Assembly: GCA_026770575.1 (NCBI GenBank)
Contig: MU657174.1
Coordinates: forward strand, 564,242-603,100
DNA: 38,859 nucleotides
DNA from: Pelagophyceae sp. CCMP2097
Taxonomy: Eukaryota; Sar; Pelagophyceae
Direction of reading: 5' to 3'
The notes beneath the pieces are model-generated. The model did not search any database. It was given only the letters and a program-made list of their open reading frames with translations, and was not told the origin of the DNA. The translations under genes and the position numbers were made by a program. Position 1 is the first letter of the stretch, and each line of letters begins with the position of its first letter. This document shows, in pieces, positions 8,134 through 18,501 of this stretch.

Positions 8134-9386
8134 TTAGAGCCGCGAGACGACGGGCCGCGCGTAGACGAAGAGTTCGCCGTCGATGTCCTCGACGACGCGC
8201 ATGTCGTCGTCGAGGTACTTGAGCCGGACGCTGCATTCGGCCTTTCTCCCCTTGTTCCAGGGCAGCAGCCTCCAGAGGAAGCCGACTGGGATCTTGACGC
8301 TCCAGATCCACTCGCCGAGGCCCTGCAAGCCCTTGACGGGCTTGGACGAGGTGTAGTCAACTTCCATCTTGATGACATGGCCTTCGGTCATGGAAGCCTT
8401 GGCGGCGGTGATGACGCAGCCTCCGAAGGTCGGTAAAAGCTTGAACCAGCCGAGGATAGGGATCACCGTCAGCGAAAAGAGCGAGGTATCAAACTCCGAG
8501 TACAGCATACCCTCCGCCGCGTCGATCCGCTGCGCCACGCGGCCAATCTTCGACACGCCAAAGGAACACGTCTGCAGCTCGTGGAGCTTGAAGAACAAAT
8601 TCGCCCTGCGCAGAGCGCGTTTTCTGGGGGTTGTGGGTCGCAATGACTCACTTGTCTTGGCCAAAGGCCTGGCTTTCCGCGCCGAACGAGAAAGCCTCTT
8701 GAACGGCGAGGAAGAACGGCGAAGACCGGAAGAGGCCGTGCGGCACCGTCGTAAAGACCTACCGCCGGTGTTGCCGCATGGACGCGGCCGCTCTGGAAGC
8801 GCCATGCTCGGCAAGCGTCTTTCCCCACTCGAGCCGCCTCTGGGATGCCGGCTCATCGCGGCGGTTCCGGGTGCGTTTCCGGCGCGGGTGCGCGCGAGCT
8901 CCCACTCGCCGTCGATGGCGGCGAGGGACGTCGGCAGCGGCACCACCTGCTCGGCGATGAGCAAACGGACCTTGGACCGCGCCGCTTCAAACGCGTCGGC
9001 GTAATACGCTCCAGACGTCGGGTTGTACGCCTGGCCTAAGCAAGAGCAGAGGCTCCGGGAGCGCGTGACGGCCGAAACGGCTCGGCTCCAGTCGTTACTG
9101 TTCCGGGCAAGACGCGGGCGTTTGCCGCGGTCGAGCGATGCGCCGAGCATCAGGACCTGCGCCTTGAGCGAAGTCGTCGCGTCGGCCTTGGCGAAGAGCG
9201 TGTACCTGCAAATGGCCACGGTTGGGCTTTGGCGGGGCTCTCTGGCGTGAACCTGCCCACGTACGGTTCGATGAACGGCGCCTCTGACGTGACCGCCGCC
9301 GCCGACGCCGCCGTCGGGACGCGCGGGCGGCCCAGCGGCGCCAAGAGCGCCGACGCCGAGCACAGCACCAGCGACCACGACAGCAT
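8134..9386 (-). CDS. Plastid lipid-associated protein (PAP/fibrillin family)
   Basis: Model: complement(join(8134..8605,8652..8758,8896..9035,9126..9205,9253..9386)), 310 aa. Fibrillins are plastid lipocalin-like proteins of thylakoids and plastoglobules. The N-terminus MLSWSLVLCSASALLAP looks like a signal peptide followed by a transit peptide; ASA-L-LAP resembles the ASAFAP motif of complex plastids. The mature part contains IDGEWEL joined to VFTTVPHGLFRSSPFF, then SFGVSKIGRVAQRID, LYSEFDTSLFSLTVIPILG, and near the end LKYLDDDMRVVEDIDGELFV. These correspond to the family's L-D-G-x-W-x-L, T-x-P-H-G and Y-L-D-x-D-(L/M)-R...G-x-x-F-V motifs. Introns 1 and 4 are GT-AG (47 and 46 nt). Introns 2 (9125-9036) and 3 (8895-8759) require GC donors; in the third no in-phase GT exists that keeps WEL-VFTT. 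It diverges from the carrier gene by 109 bp. Confidence 0.88.
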
Positions 9387-9495
9387 GCTTTGAGAGGTGC
9401 AACCGCCGCCTCCTGCAGGAAGAGCTGACACAGTTCAGACCGCATGATCGCTGAAAAGTTTTGGCGACACCTTTAGACTGGCGTCATCTTCCGTC
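9387..9495. promoter_or_regulatory. Compact bidirectional promoter (fibrillin / carrier)
   Basis: Only 109 bp lie between the two divergent start codons, so transcription of both genes must start from this segment or from further inside the 5' ends. No TATA box is evident. Both products appear to enter the secretory route (signal peptides), and the fibrillin is probably plastid-bound, so shared control is plausible. Confidence 0.45.
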
Positions 9496-10977
9496 ATGGG
9501 ACCGGCGGCGCGGCCGCTGACGCTGCTGCTGCTGTGGGCGGCGTGCGCGCATGCGGTGATCGTGCCCCGCGCGCTCGACGGCCGCGGCGGGCCGCGAGCG
9601 CCGCTGTCCGCCGCTCGGCTGTCGCGGCGGCGCGCGCTGAGCGGCGCGGTCGGCGCCGGCCTCTCTCTCTGCGCGCTCGCCGCCGCCGCGCCGGCCGTGG
9701 CGGCCGGCGGAGCGGCGGCCGGCGAAGTGGCTACCGGCACCGCAGCGGCCGGCGCCGGCGCGAACGCCACTGTCGGCCTCAACGCGGCGCGCACCGGCGC
9801 CACAGCGGCCGTCGCGCGGTCTGCCGTACGACTCGCCACGTACCCGCTCGACACGATCAAGACCCGGCAGCAGACGCTCGACACGACCAAAACACAGCCG
9901 CCGGCGCCGCAGACGGCCGTTCAGAAAGAGCGGTGGACCTTCGACCCCTCGCTCTTCGACGGCGTCGGCTGGGCGCTCATCAGTGAGATCCTGTGCCGAT
10001 GCGCGACGGACGACGCGCGCGCCGCACCAACGCCGCGATAGGCGCGGCGCCCGTACCTGCGCCGCGTCGTCGAGAAGCGACGCGCGACCCTCCGCCCCCG
10101 AGCAGCGCGACGCTCCGACGCGCGCCTCGCAGGCCGGGGCGTTGCTCATCGGGACGTTCGACACGCTGAGAGCAGCCGGCCTGCCGTCGTCCCCCGCGTC
10201 GGGTGGCAAACCTGGTCAGGAAGTGTGTCCTGAGCGGCATCAGAGGCGTGATCTCGACGCCAGAGGCACGACCCTCGTCGTCATGCGCGAAGAGGCGGGT
10301 GATTTCGGAGCGAGATCGTCTACACGCTAGGTCGTTGGTCTGCTCCGTCGCCGCGGCTGTGCCGCCGCTCGCTTTTAAAGTCCCGTGCGTCCTAGCAGCG
10401 CGCGCCCGCGATGATTTCGACCGCCTTCCAGGCTCGAGCGACTCAAGCAGCGCATGCAAGTGAAGCGGGACGCGCTCCGCGACGGCGATAAGCCGTCGCC
10501 GCAGAGCTCGTTCGATGGCGGCGGCGCGTGCAGGCCCGGCGTCCCCGACGTGCCTCCCGAGGCGCCGTCTTCACGCGCCCGTAGGTACTGCGCGCGCGAG
10601 ATCCTCTTTAACGCGGTGCAGCTGCAAATCTTCGCGCTCACGTACCACGCGTCGGGCCCCGCGGACGCCCTCCTCTGCGGCGCCGCCGCTTCAGCGGCGG
10701 CGGCCGTGCTGACGCAGCCCATCGACGTCGTCAAGACGAAGATGATGACGCGCGCCGCGCCGGGCGACGCGGAAACGCAGCTCCAAGGCCTCGACTTTGC
10801 CAGGGACCTCGTCCGCCGCCAAGGCGTCGGTGCGTCCGCCAGAGGGCCGTCCGACACCTCGGGAGGCCGCGCGCGCGAGGCGGCGCCCCAGGCGCGCTGG
10901 CGCTCGGCATCGTGCCGCGCGTGACGCACGTCGCGTTGGGCGGCGCCGCGTTTTTCGCCGTCAAAGCCACGAGCTAA
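9496..10977 (+). CDS. Mitochondrial carrier family (SLC25) transporter with N-terminal signal peptide
   Basis: Model: join(9496..9994,10042..10052,10133..10188,10331..10384,10432..10829,10892..10977), 367 aa. All three carrier signatures P-x-(D/E)-x-x-(K/R) are present: YPLDTIKTRQQ (about residue 115), VPLERLKQRMQ, formed exactly across intron 10385-10431, and QPIDVVKTKMM. Repeat ends fit the family: LISEILCAAPAGALLIG, CAREILFNAVQLQIF and GIVPRVTHVALGGAAFF. The N-terminus MGPAARPLTLLLLWAACAHA is a clear signal peptide, followed by a basic Arg/Ala-rich stretch. A plastid envelope carrier, such as the S-adenosylmethionine carrier group, is therefore likelier than a mitochondrial one; the substrate cannot be read off. 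Intron 1 (9995-10041) needs a GC donor, and exon 2 is only 11 nt. The linker around 10480-10590 may hide another intron. Confidence 0.75.
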
Positions 10978-11461
10978 CCTCAGGGCCGCGAGCTTACCAT
11001 ATGTACATGAAACGGCCTCTCGCCTCAAAAAGCAGCAGCGAGCCTGCGTCGCGCCGCCGCGCAGGGCTGTCCGCGGTGCCGCAGTGCGCAGCCGGGGCTC
11101 CGGCGCCCGCCCGGACTCGCTTTGTCGTCGGCGTTGAATCGTTGAATCACCACGGCAAGGGATGCACGTCCGCAGGCAAGGGGCCTCCTCGTCGAGCGTC
11201 CTCTATCTCAGAGCCCATCTCCAGAGAGGCGCCTCGGCAAAAGATCGGGCTGCCCGAAGATGCGAGGCCCACGCTCCCTGGGCACGTCTCGACGGCCGCC
11301 AACGGAGGGCGCCCCTGCTCGACGACAACCGCGACAGTCCCGCCGTTGAGGATGCCGGGTAATTACAATTGTAATCAGGTTGGGGTCCGCGGCTCGAGCG
11401 ACCAGGGCGCTCGACCGGTGGTCTCCAGGGGCCGGCTTGCCCCGTCGAGGCGTGCACGACG
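10978..11461. other. Convergent intergenic region
   Basis: About 480 bp between the 3' ends of the carrier and the WD40 gene. There is no supported gene. It contains the perfect 14-bp palindrome ATTACAATTGTAAT (11362-11375). Similar ATTACA/TGTAAT words reappear in the AT-rich region after 37140. Confidence 0.4.
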
Positions 11462-12426
11462 TTAGGGCGCGACATTCCAGAGCCGCGCCGTCCCGTCGCC
11501 GCTCGACGTCACGTCGCACTCGCCGTCGGGCGAGAACGCGCAGCTCCAGACGACGGCGGTGTGCCCCTCGATCGTCTTCCGCAGCACGCCTGTCTCGGCG
11601 TCCCAGAGTCGCGCCGTCTTGTCAGCGCTCGCCGTCATAATGTGCGTGCCGTTCGGCGAGAACGCGCAGCTCCAGCCACCGTTCGTGTGCCCCTCGAGCG
11701 TCGTCAGCAGCGCGCCCGTCACGGCGTCCCAGAGCCGTGCCGTCTTGTCGCTGCTCGCCGTCACGACGCGCCTGCTGTCGGGCGAGAACGCGCAGCTCAG
11801 GACGGCAAAGATGTGGCCCTCGAGCGTTGTCAGCAGCGCACCCGTCTCGGTCTCCCAGAGCCGCGCCGTCCCGTCATGGCTCGCCGTCACGATGCGCTTG
11901 GCGTCGGGCGAGAACGCGCAGCTGTAGGCGAAGCTGGTGTGCCCTTCGAGCGTCGTCTGCAGCGCGCCCGTCTCGGCATCCCAGAGCCGCGCCGTCTCGT
12001 CGAGGCTCGCCGTCACGATGCGCTTAGCGTCGGACGAGAACGCGCAGCTCCTGACGGCGCCGGTCTGCCCCTCAAGTTTTCTCATCAGCGCGCCCATCTT
12101 GGCGTCCCAGAGCCGCACCGTCCCGTCCTGGCTCGCCGTCACGATGTGCCGTCGGGCGAGAACGCGCAGCTCGTGACGCTGCCGGTGTGCCCCTTGAGGA
12201 TTGCGGTGCCCTTCAAGATGCAGTCCTGCCAGACGAGCTTGCGCAGGGCCAGCACCACGGCGCGCGCGTCGCGGGCGACGTGCTTCGTGACGAGTAGGCC
12301 GTTGGGCGAGGCCGCCAGGCGCAGGATGGGCGTGAGCAGGTCGCGCTGCTCAAACAAGCAGAGTGCGAGCGCGGCAGCGGCGGCGGGCGACCAGGCGCGC
12401 CGCGCGGCCCCGGTGGCGGCCGGCAT
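11462..12426 (-). pseudogene. WD40-repeat protein broken by a 4-bp deletion (frameshift)
   Basis: Reading from ATG 12426, an N-terminal helical part of about 85 residues leads into LKGHTGSVTSCAFSPDG, where the frame ends. The adjacent frame continues without a break as HIVTASQDGTVRLWDAK and runs through five further WD repeats of 42 residues each (126 nt period) to TAA 11464-11462. The repeats are strikingly alike (for example TARLWDAETGAL and SCAFSPDAKRIVTAS), so the lesion can be read internally. The other copy with the same wording has TGTGCGTGCCGT on the plus strand where this one has TGTGCCGT (about 12145), i.e. a 4-bp loss in a short repeat. Six blades are present, one short of a seven-blade propeller. 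Tandem near-identical repeats suggest recent expansion. An assembly error inside the repeat is the main alternative. Confidence 0.75.
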
Positions 12427-12746
12427 GCCCTCCGAGCGGACCCGGGGGGCGCGCCCGGGGCACCGATCAAATCGCCTCTGCACGGGCAAGACCCCTCGGA
12501 CGGTCCTTCAAAAGCGGGACGAGCGCAGAATTCGCCGCTGCGACGCTCCGCTCCGAGCCCTTGGTTTGGAGTCGAGAGCCCGGCTTTCCGGGGCGGGCGC
12601 CGACGTTCGTGGGCTCCCCCGCCCGCGCGGTCCGGTCGGAGAGACAGCTGACGCGAGGATTTGCATTGCGAAGCATATTTTCCGCCTCGAACTTTTTTTC
12701 TCATCGAGACGGTGCTCGTGTCGGGCGTCGGCGGGCGCGGTCGGGC
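12427..12746. promoter_or_regulatory. Divergent intergenic region (WD40 / PX-PH-Sec14)
   Basis: 320 bp between two divergent starts. It is GC-rich on the left and AT-richer near 12680-12710 with a TTTTTTT tract. No clear core promoter element is visible. Long frames that cross this region opposite the WD40 repeats are shadows. Confidence 0.35.
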
Positions 12747-15700
12747 ATGGCGACGCTTCTCCTGGCGCAGGCGCGCTGGGTCGCGTTCGGCGAGTCGGAC
12801 GACGCCACAGCGGCCGAGCCGTCCAAGGCGGCGTCTCCGATGACTTCGCGCATCGAGCGCTACGCCGTCAACAACGGTGCCGCGCCGCGTCCCGGCGCCC
12901 GCGCGGCCGCGGCCCGCGAGGCACGCGCCGCAGAAAGGCGAGGCGAGCGGCTGAAAAGGCTCGGAGGGCTGATTCCGCTGCGACGCCCGCGGTCTGACTC
13001 AGAAAAAGGGTATCGATCTGTTGCGAGGGGCTTAGCGACTCACTTTGGGGTGGGACGGACGCGAGGGTCCGCAGCCCGGCGAACAAGGCCAAGATCGGTG
13101 CCGGCGAGAGCGATGCGACGTCTGAAGCGCGTCTCTGCGTTCCTCTCTCGGTCACGGTCCCTCCCGCAGGCACGCCGACGTACTTTGTTCGGTCCGCGTG
13201 CGGCGACCTGGAGCGCACGATGTCGCTGAAGTACGAGGAGTTTCGGGCTCTGCACCGGCGCCTCTCTGAAGAAGGAGGCGTGCTCTACGCCACGGCCGCG
13301 CATTTCCCGCACGCCCTACGCAAAGTCCGACTCGGCATGCGCCTCTCGCCCGCAGAGATCAGCGAGCAGTGCGACGGTTTGAACCAATGGCTCAAGCTCA
13401 CGTGCGTCGCCCACTGCCCCCAATCGGGGGGCTGCGAGAGGGCGGACCATGCCCATGCCCTCGAAGTGGATGGGAGAGCCCGTTGTTGGGGATGACGTTC
13501 CCATGCCTCGTGCGGCGGCGGAGCCATGGTTTGAAGGAGCTCGCTAGGATTGCGTCGGTGGGCGAGCTCCCGCTGGCGCTGCAAAAGGAAGTGCGGTCCT
13601 TGGTGGGCCTCGAGAGCAGCCTCCCGGCGTGGTCGACGGCGCGCGGCCTCGGCGGCCTCTTCGCGGGCGCGCTCGCCGCCGGCCGCGGCCGGCCGAAGCC
13701 GCGCGAGGTGGTGCACCCGCTGGGCGACTCTGCGGGCTTGCTCCCCGGCGTCACGCGCCGCGGCCGTTTGGAGTGCCGTGACGGCGTTACGGGCGCCTGG
13801 GTCTCGACGCACGTCATCCTCACGCACCTCTCCCTACTCGTCTTCCAGCCCCTCGACGAGGCCTCCAAGGCGGCGGGCCCGCGGCCCGCGGGCGCGCGCG
13901 ACGAGGCGCGCGACGCCACCGCGAGCGCGCGCGCGCCGCAGACGGCGGCCCTGTCGCTGGCGGCGTCGGTGGGCACGCCGGGCGCGCACCCGTCGGCCGC
14001 CGCCATCAATCTCGGCGTCCACGGCGACCGCGCCGCCGGCGGCGGGCCCGCCGTCGCAAACACTTCGGCGGGCCGCCTGCTTCACAACCTCCACGTCACA
14101 GACGTCCTCTCCATCCTGCGCCACGGCGACTCCAACGAGGCCTTCGCGCCGCCGATCCACCACCGATGTGCGTGCAAAGGGGACCCTTTGAACGACGCTC
14201 CGAAGAACATTGTTTTCGTGTTTGAGTGCGGCGTCGGTCCATGTCTCCGACAGCTCGACCCGGACCTGCGCCCTCGACTAGGCTTTACGATTGTGGATTT
14301 GAACGACACTTCCATTTCGCTGCGCGCCGTCTCAGCGCGCGACTGCCTTCAATGGCTCAAATGCATCGCGCGAGCCAAGGACCGTGCTCTGGCGGCGGTG
14401 CACCGCCTCGACGACAAGGCGCACGGCCACGAGCTCGTCCTCGCGACGCTGCGGAATCTGCCGCCGACCGTATCCGACGTGCCGGGCGGCGCAAAGGCGC
14501 CGCGGCCAGATTCCGACGAGATCATCGTCGCGCGCGCGTCCCAAGTCGAGTACGGCTGGTCGGAGCCCATGCGCGTTTCCCTGACGCCGTCAAAAGCGGC
14601 CCTCTTCCTCGAGCTCAACGCGGGGACGGTGACGCTGGACGTTGCTGCGCTCCTCGAGCGCGCCGCCGCAGACGCCGCCGCCGGCCTCGGCGCCGCGCGG
14701 TCCGCGGCAGACGCTGACGCCGCCGTCCAGGGCGGCGCGCGCGGCGTGCTCTGGGCCGCCGTCGAACCGCTCGACGACAGCGAGAACGACCGCAACGAGC
14801 GCCTCGAGGTGCTCTTTTGTCGGCATTGGGCCCAGGACGCAAAATTCGAACAAAACGTCCCTCGAGACATAATCCGATGACGCAAACGCGAAACGCTCGT
14901 AGGTGCTCATCGCGCTGGACGCGTCGCGCGCGCTGGAGGCGGTGGCGCAGTGCGGCTGGCACCTCTCGCCCGTGTACCGCGCCGCCGCCGAGGCGGTGCG
15001 CGTGGTGCGCTCGTCGTCGGCGCTCTTCTGCGCGACGGCCGCCGCGGCAGCCGCGGTGCTGCCCGCCGTCGCGCGGCCCGTCCTCGCCCCCGTCTTTGGC
15101 AGCTGGCGCCTCGTGCTGAGCCTCGAGCTCGCGCGGCGCCGCGCGGCGCCGCCGGAGCGCGCGCGGCTGGCGGAGGTGGACGTCGTCCTCTGGCTCATCC
15201 CGCTGCTGCTGGCGTGGGCCTTCCAAAGCCGCCTCGCGCGGCTGCTGGCCTCTGCGCGCGAGCGTCTGGCCGAACTCTGCGGCTCGGACACGCGCGTGCG
15301 CGCCATGACGCCCGAGGGCGAGTGGGCGCAGGACGCGGTTCAAAGTGCTCTGCGGCTTTCGCGGCGGCAGCGCGTCGATTTGGATGTCCGCCTCGTCGCG
15401 TGGCGGTGGTCCACGCCCGAGGCCGACGCCGCGCGGCGGGGCATGCCGCCGCAGCCGCGGCCGAAGCGCGTCGAGCTGGAGATGGCGTCGACGTCGGCGC
15501 CTGGCGGGAGCGACGACGACGCGCGGTCGCACGCGGCCGCCGACGAGCACGAGATGGCGACGCAAAAACTCGCAGAGCTGCCGGCGACGGTTCCAAAAAG
15601 ATTCCTCGGCGCCGTGCGCGGCGACTTGGCGCAGGCGGAGAAGCGTTGGGCGGAGACGGTGGCTTGGCGCGCCGAGGGGCAGGCGCCGGAAGCGGTGCAG

Positions 15701-16718
15701 CAGCGTCTGCAGCCCTTCTTCCACGAGGTCAAGGCGCGGCACCGCCACTTCCTGCACAAGCACGACCGCAAGGGTCACGTCGTCTCGTATGAGGTCATCA
15801 ACGCGCCGAACAAGGTGTTTAAGGAGCTCGGGTCGCTCGGCGTCTCGGTCGAGGACGTGGCGCAGCACATGCACTTCGTTTCTGCCTTCACGTACGCCAC
15901 TTTGCTCGACGACGTCGACGAGCTCGGCAAGGCGCCACGCGACCCTGGCGGCTACTTTTTGAAGATTATCGATTTGCAGGCGATCGGCCTCGGGGACATG
16001 GGCGGCGAGACGGCAAAGTACTTCAGGTTGGTTTCGGCCATCAACCGCCACTACCCGGAGCGCGTCTGGCGCACCATCATCATCAACGCGCCCTCCGTGT
16101 TCGGCGTTATCTGGTCCATCGTGTCGCCTCTCTTGGAACCCAACGTCCGGGAGAAGATCACCGTGGTACGAAGCAACTACCGCGACGTGCTGCGAGACCT
16201 CGTCGACCCGGCGAACCTCCCCGTCGAGTACGGCGGCGACGACGAAGGGCCCTCGCCCCAGGAGGAGCGTATGGCCGCGTTTGTGGATGAGCTCAACGTG
16301 CGTCGCTATTCATTTTTTTTGACATCCTTTGCCGGGGCGCTTCGAAGAGCGCGAGCTCTGCGCAGGCGCGGGACGCGGCGGCCGGGCGGACGGCGGAAGC
16401 GGGCCCGGCGGGAGCGGCGCCGGCACGGTTCCAGCGCCTCTTTTTGGAAAACGGCGCTTTTGTCTTTTTGAAGAGCGGTGCGTCGGAGCGTTGTCTGCGT
16501 AGGACGGCGTCGAGGCGCCGGAGGACTTTTCGGAGCGGGACGCTTCCGAGCCGACGCCGTCGGTGTCGACGCCGTCGTCGCCCCAGGGCAAAGGGGAGCG
16601 GCCGATCACGCCGCCGCCGCCGCCGGGCGACGCGGTGGACATTTCGAGCGTATGGCCGCCGGGCGACCTTTCCGCGCCCGACGAGCCCGCGGCCCCGCTC
16701 GCAAACGAGGCGAGGTGA
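12747..16718 (+). CDS. PX-PH-CRAL_TRIO (Sec14) phosphoinositide/lipid-transfer protein
   Basis: Model: join(12747..13009,13075..13401,13548..14808,14903..16297,16503..16718), 1,153 aa, four GT-AG introns of 65, 146, 94 and 205 nt. Order of parts: a disordered N-terminus; a PX domain (about 100-200), with TYFVRSACGDLERTMSLKYEEFRALH as a landmark in two pieces and FPHALRKVRLGMRLS; a PH-like domain (about 250-470), starting RRGRLECRDGVTGAWV and ending ISLRAVSARDCLQWLKCIA, split by a long Ala-rich insert; two hydrophobic stretches (about 655-735); and a Sec14 lipid pocket (about 850-1060), with FLHKHDRKGHVVSYEV, GYFLKIIDLQAIGLGDMGG and ERVWRTIIINAPSVFGVIW. The last exon is a Pro-rich tail (ITPPPPPGDA). 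PX and PH bind phosphoinositides and Sec14 exchanges lipids, so the protein probably works at a membrane, for example in PI supply or vesicle traffic. Confidence 0.8.
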
Positions 16719-17081
16719 GCGCGGCCGCCGAGCGGCCTCGCGCGGCGCGCACGCCAAGAGAGGCCGCCCCTGGCGCGCGCCGCGGCTTCTCCAGCCCGCG
16801 CGACCCGGGACGCCGCTCTTCAGCACTCGGAGGACATCTTATTACACGAGCGTCGAGGGCACCGTTCCTAAACCATCGCGATTCCGCTCTTCGCGCCCCC
16901 ACAGGCGACCATCGCGCTAGAGGCACGTCCGAGGATACCGATCCCAATCCCATCCGGCGCTTCAATCGACTCGAGAGCCCCTCAGAGGGCCGTTCGAAGC
17001 GCCGGAAGGATTGCCAGTGAGACAGCGCAGGCATTTCAGCGAGGCCGTTCTTTTGGCGAGGCCTCGCTGGGAGAGAGCGCC
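16719..17081. other. Intergenic stretch with a small inverted repeat
   Basis: 363 bp between two tandem plus-strand genes. It contains GGCGCTTC (about 16959) and its inverse GAAGCGCC (about 16997), which could form a hairpin around GAGAGCCCCTCAGAGGGC. This may belong to the 3' UTR of the PX-PH-Sec14 gene or the promoter of the next one. No gene is supported. Confidence 0.35.
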
Positions 17082-18342
17082 ATGTGGTCCCTGCGACGAG
17101 CGCCGGCGATACGTCCTGCGCGGTATTTCTCGAAGCTTCGCGGCACGGTGGCGATGAAGATCCAAAACGACAAGATGTACGCGGATATCCGTCGTTCGCG
17201 CGAGGATAAAGCAAAGAAGGCGCGCGTCTCTTCCGGAGACGAGCTCTCCAAAGAGGAGGGCCAGCGTCGCAACGCGCAGATCATGGCGGCGAAGAACGCG
17301 GGCGACTTGCTTCACTTGGTGGAGACGGAGCCCTTTAACCCGGTCAACGTCTGCACGGCCGTGAACCGTTTGTCAAAGTTTAAGAGCCACGACGTCGAAA
17401 TAGATGACGAGCGCTGGACGAACCTGCGCGACGTCGTCGTCTCGCGCTCGCTGCGCTTCTCCGCGCAAGGCGTCGCGAATTGCTTGCACGGCTACGCGAA
17501 GATGGAACGCAAGGAGATGCTCGAGCCGGGCAACTTCCCGCGCATCGAACTCTTCCAAATGGCAGAGAAAAAGGCCCCGAAGATGAACGCCCAGGAAGTC
17601 GCAAACACGTGGTGGGCCATCGGGACGACGCAGCAGGTGCCGCCGGCGCTGCTGGCGGCGGAGTTGGACAGGGCCGTGGAACGTGAGTCCTTGTTCAACC
17701 AAGCATCGCCTCACACGCCGAACAGGCGTCGCGCCGGAGATGAACGCGCAGAACGTGGCGAACACGCTTTGGGCGTACGCGCGTCTCGGTTACGAGCCGA
17801 AGACGATTTTGATCGACCAGGTGCCCCGGCACGCTCCTCACATGGTCGGCCAAAACATCCGCGAGACGCTCTGGTCTCTGGCCATGCTGCACCAGGTGGA
17901 GCTCGAGGTGGTCCAGACGCTGGAGCGCACCATCAAGCGCACGGCGTCTCGGTTCAAGCCGCAGGACGTCGCGGGCATCCTGTGGGCACTGTGCATGATG
18001 GACTACGCCGTCGACAAGGGCACCGTCGACGCTCTCGCGGAAGCGGCGGTGCGCACGCACAAGAAGATGCTCAAGCCAGAGGCGGCGAATCTGGTCTGGG
18101 TGCTGGACCTGATCGAGCTCCCGGGATTCGACGGCGAAATGGCCATGCATCTCGAAAGAGTTTCAAACGGCATGGGCCCAGAGGAGGCCATCGACCTCGA
18201 GCCCATCGACCCGGACCCGCGCGGCACCGCGCTCAGACTCAAGCGGGAGCACGAGCTGGAAATCGGCCGCAACGGACGACGAAAAGGCATGTCCTCCGGC
18301 GACTACGTCCCAACGAAGCGCTTCCTTAAGGAGCAGTGGTGA
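17082..18342 (+). CDS. OPR/RAP-like helical-repeat protein, probably mitochondrial RNA-binding
   Basis: Model: join(17082..17682,17726..18342), 405 aa, with a 43-nt GT-AG intron (GTGAGT...ACAG). The N-terminus MWSLRRAPAIRPARYFSKL is a good mitochondrial presequence with an R-x-Y-(F/S) processing site. The body is a string of helical pairs carrying the family signature: FSAQGVANCLHGYAKM, MNAQEVANTWWAIG, MNAQNVANTLWAYARLG, GQNIRETLWSLAML, FKPQDVAGILWALCMM, LKPEAANLVWVLDLIEL. These x-x-Q-(D/E/N)-(V/I)-A-N-x-L-W-A repeats are typical of octotricopeptide/FAST-kinase-like proteins that bind organellar RNA. No C-terminal RAP domain follows. The C-terminus is charged and basic. A role in organellar RNA processing or stability is inferred from the family; the target RNA is unknown. 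Confidence 0.75.
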
Positions 18343-18501
18343 CCACCCAAGACGCCGTCCAGAGGGAGCGGGACCCATCCCTTCAAATGGCACAGTGTCA
18401 AGCAAGGTATATTTGGGAATGTTCTGGAATTTTGCTGACGGCGATGGTCATGGCGATCAAATCCAATAGATATTCGAAACGACCACGAACATTGTGAGTT
18501 G

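Noticed and set aside
11561..12997. 478-codon plus-strand open frame opposite the WD40 gene
   Set aside because: It is the antisense mirror of the 126-nt WD repeats (regular Arg-rich repeats such as RRQQRAR) and has no coding character of its own.
14615..16051. 478-codon minus-strand open frame opposite the Sec14 exon
   Set aside because: The plus strand has unmistakable CRAL_TRIO motifs and correct splice phases; the minus frame is Arg-rich shadow.
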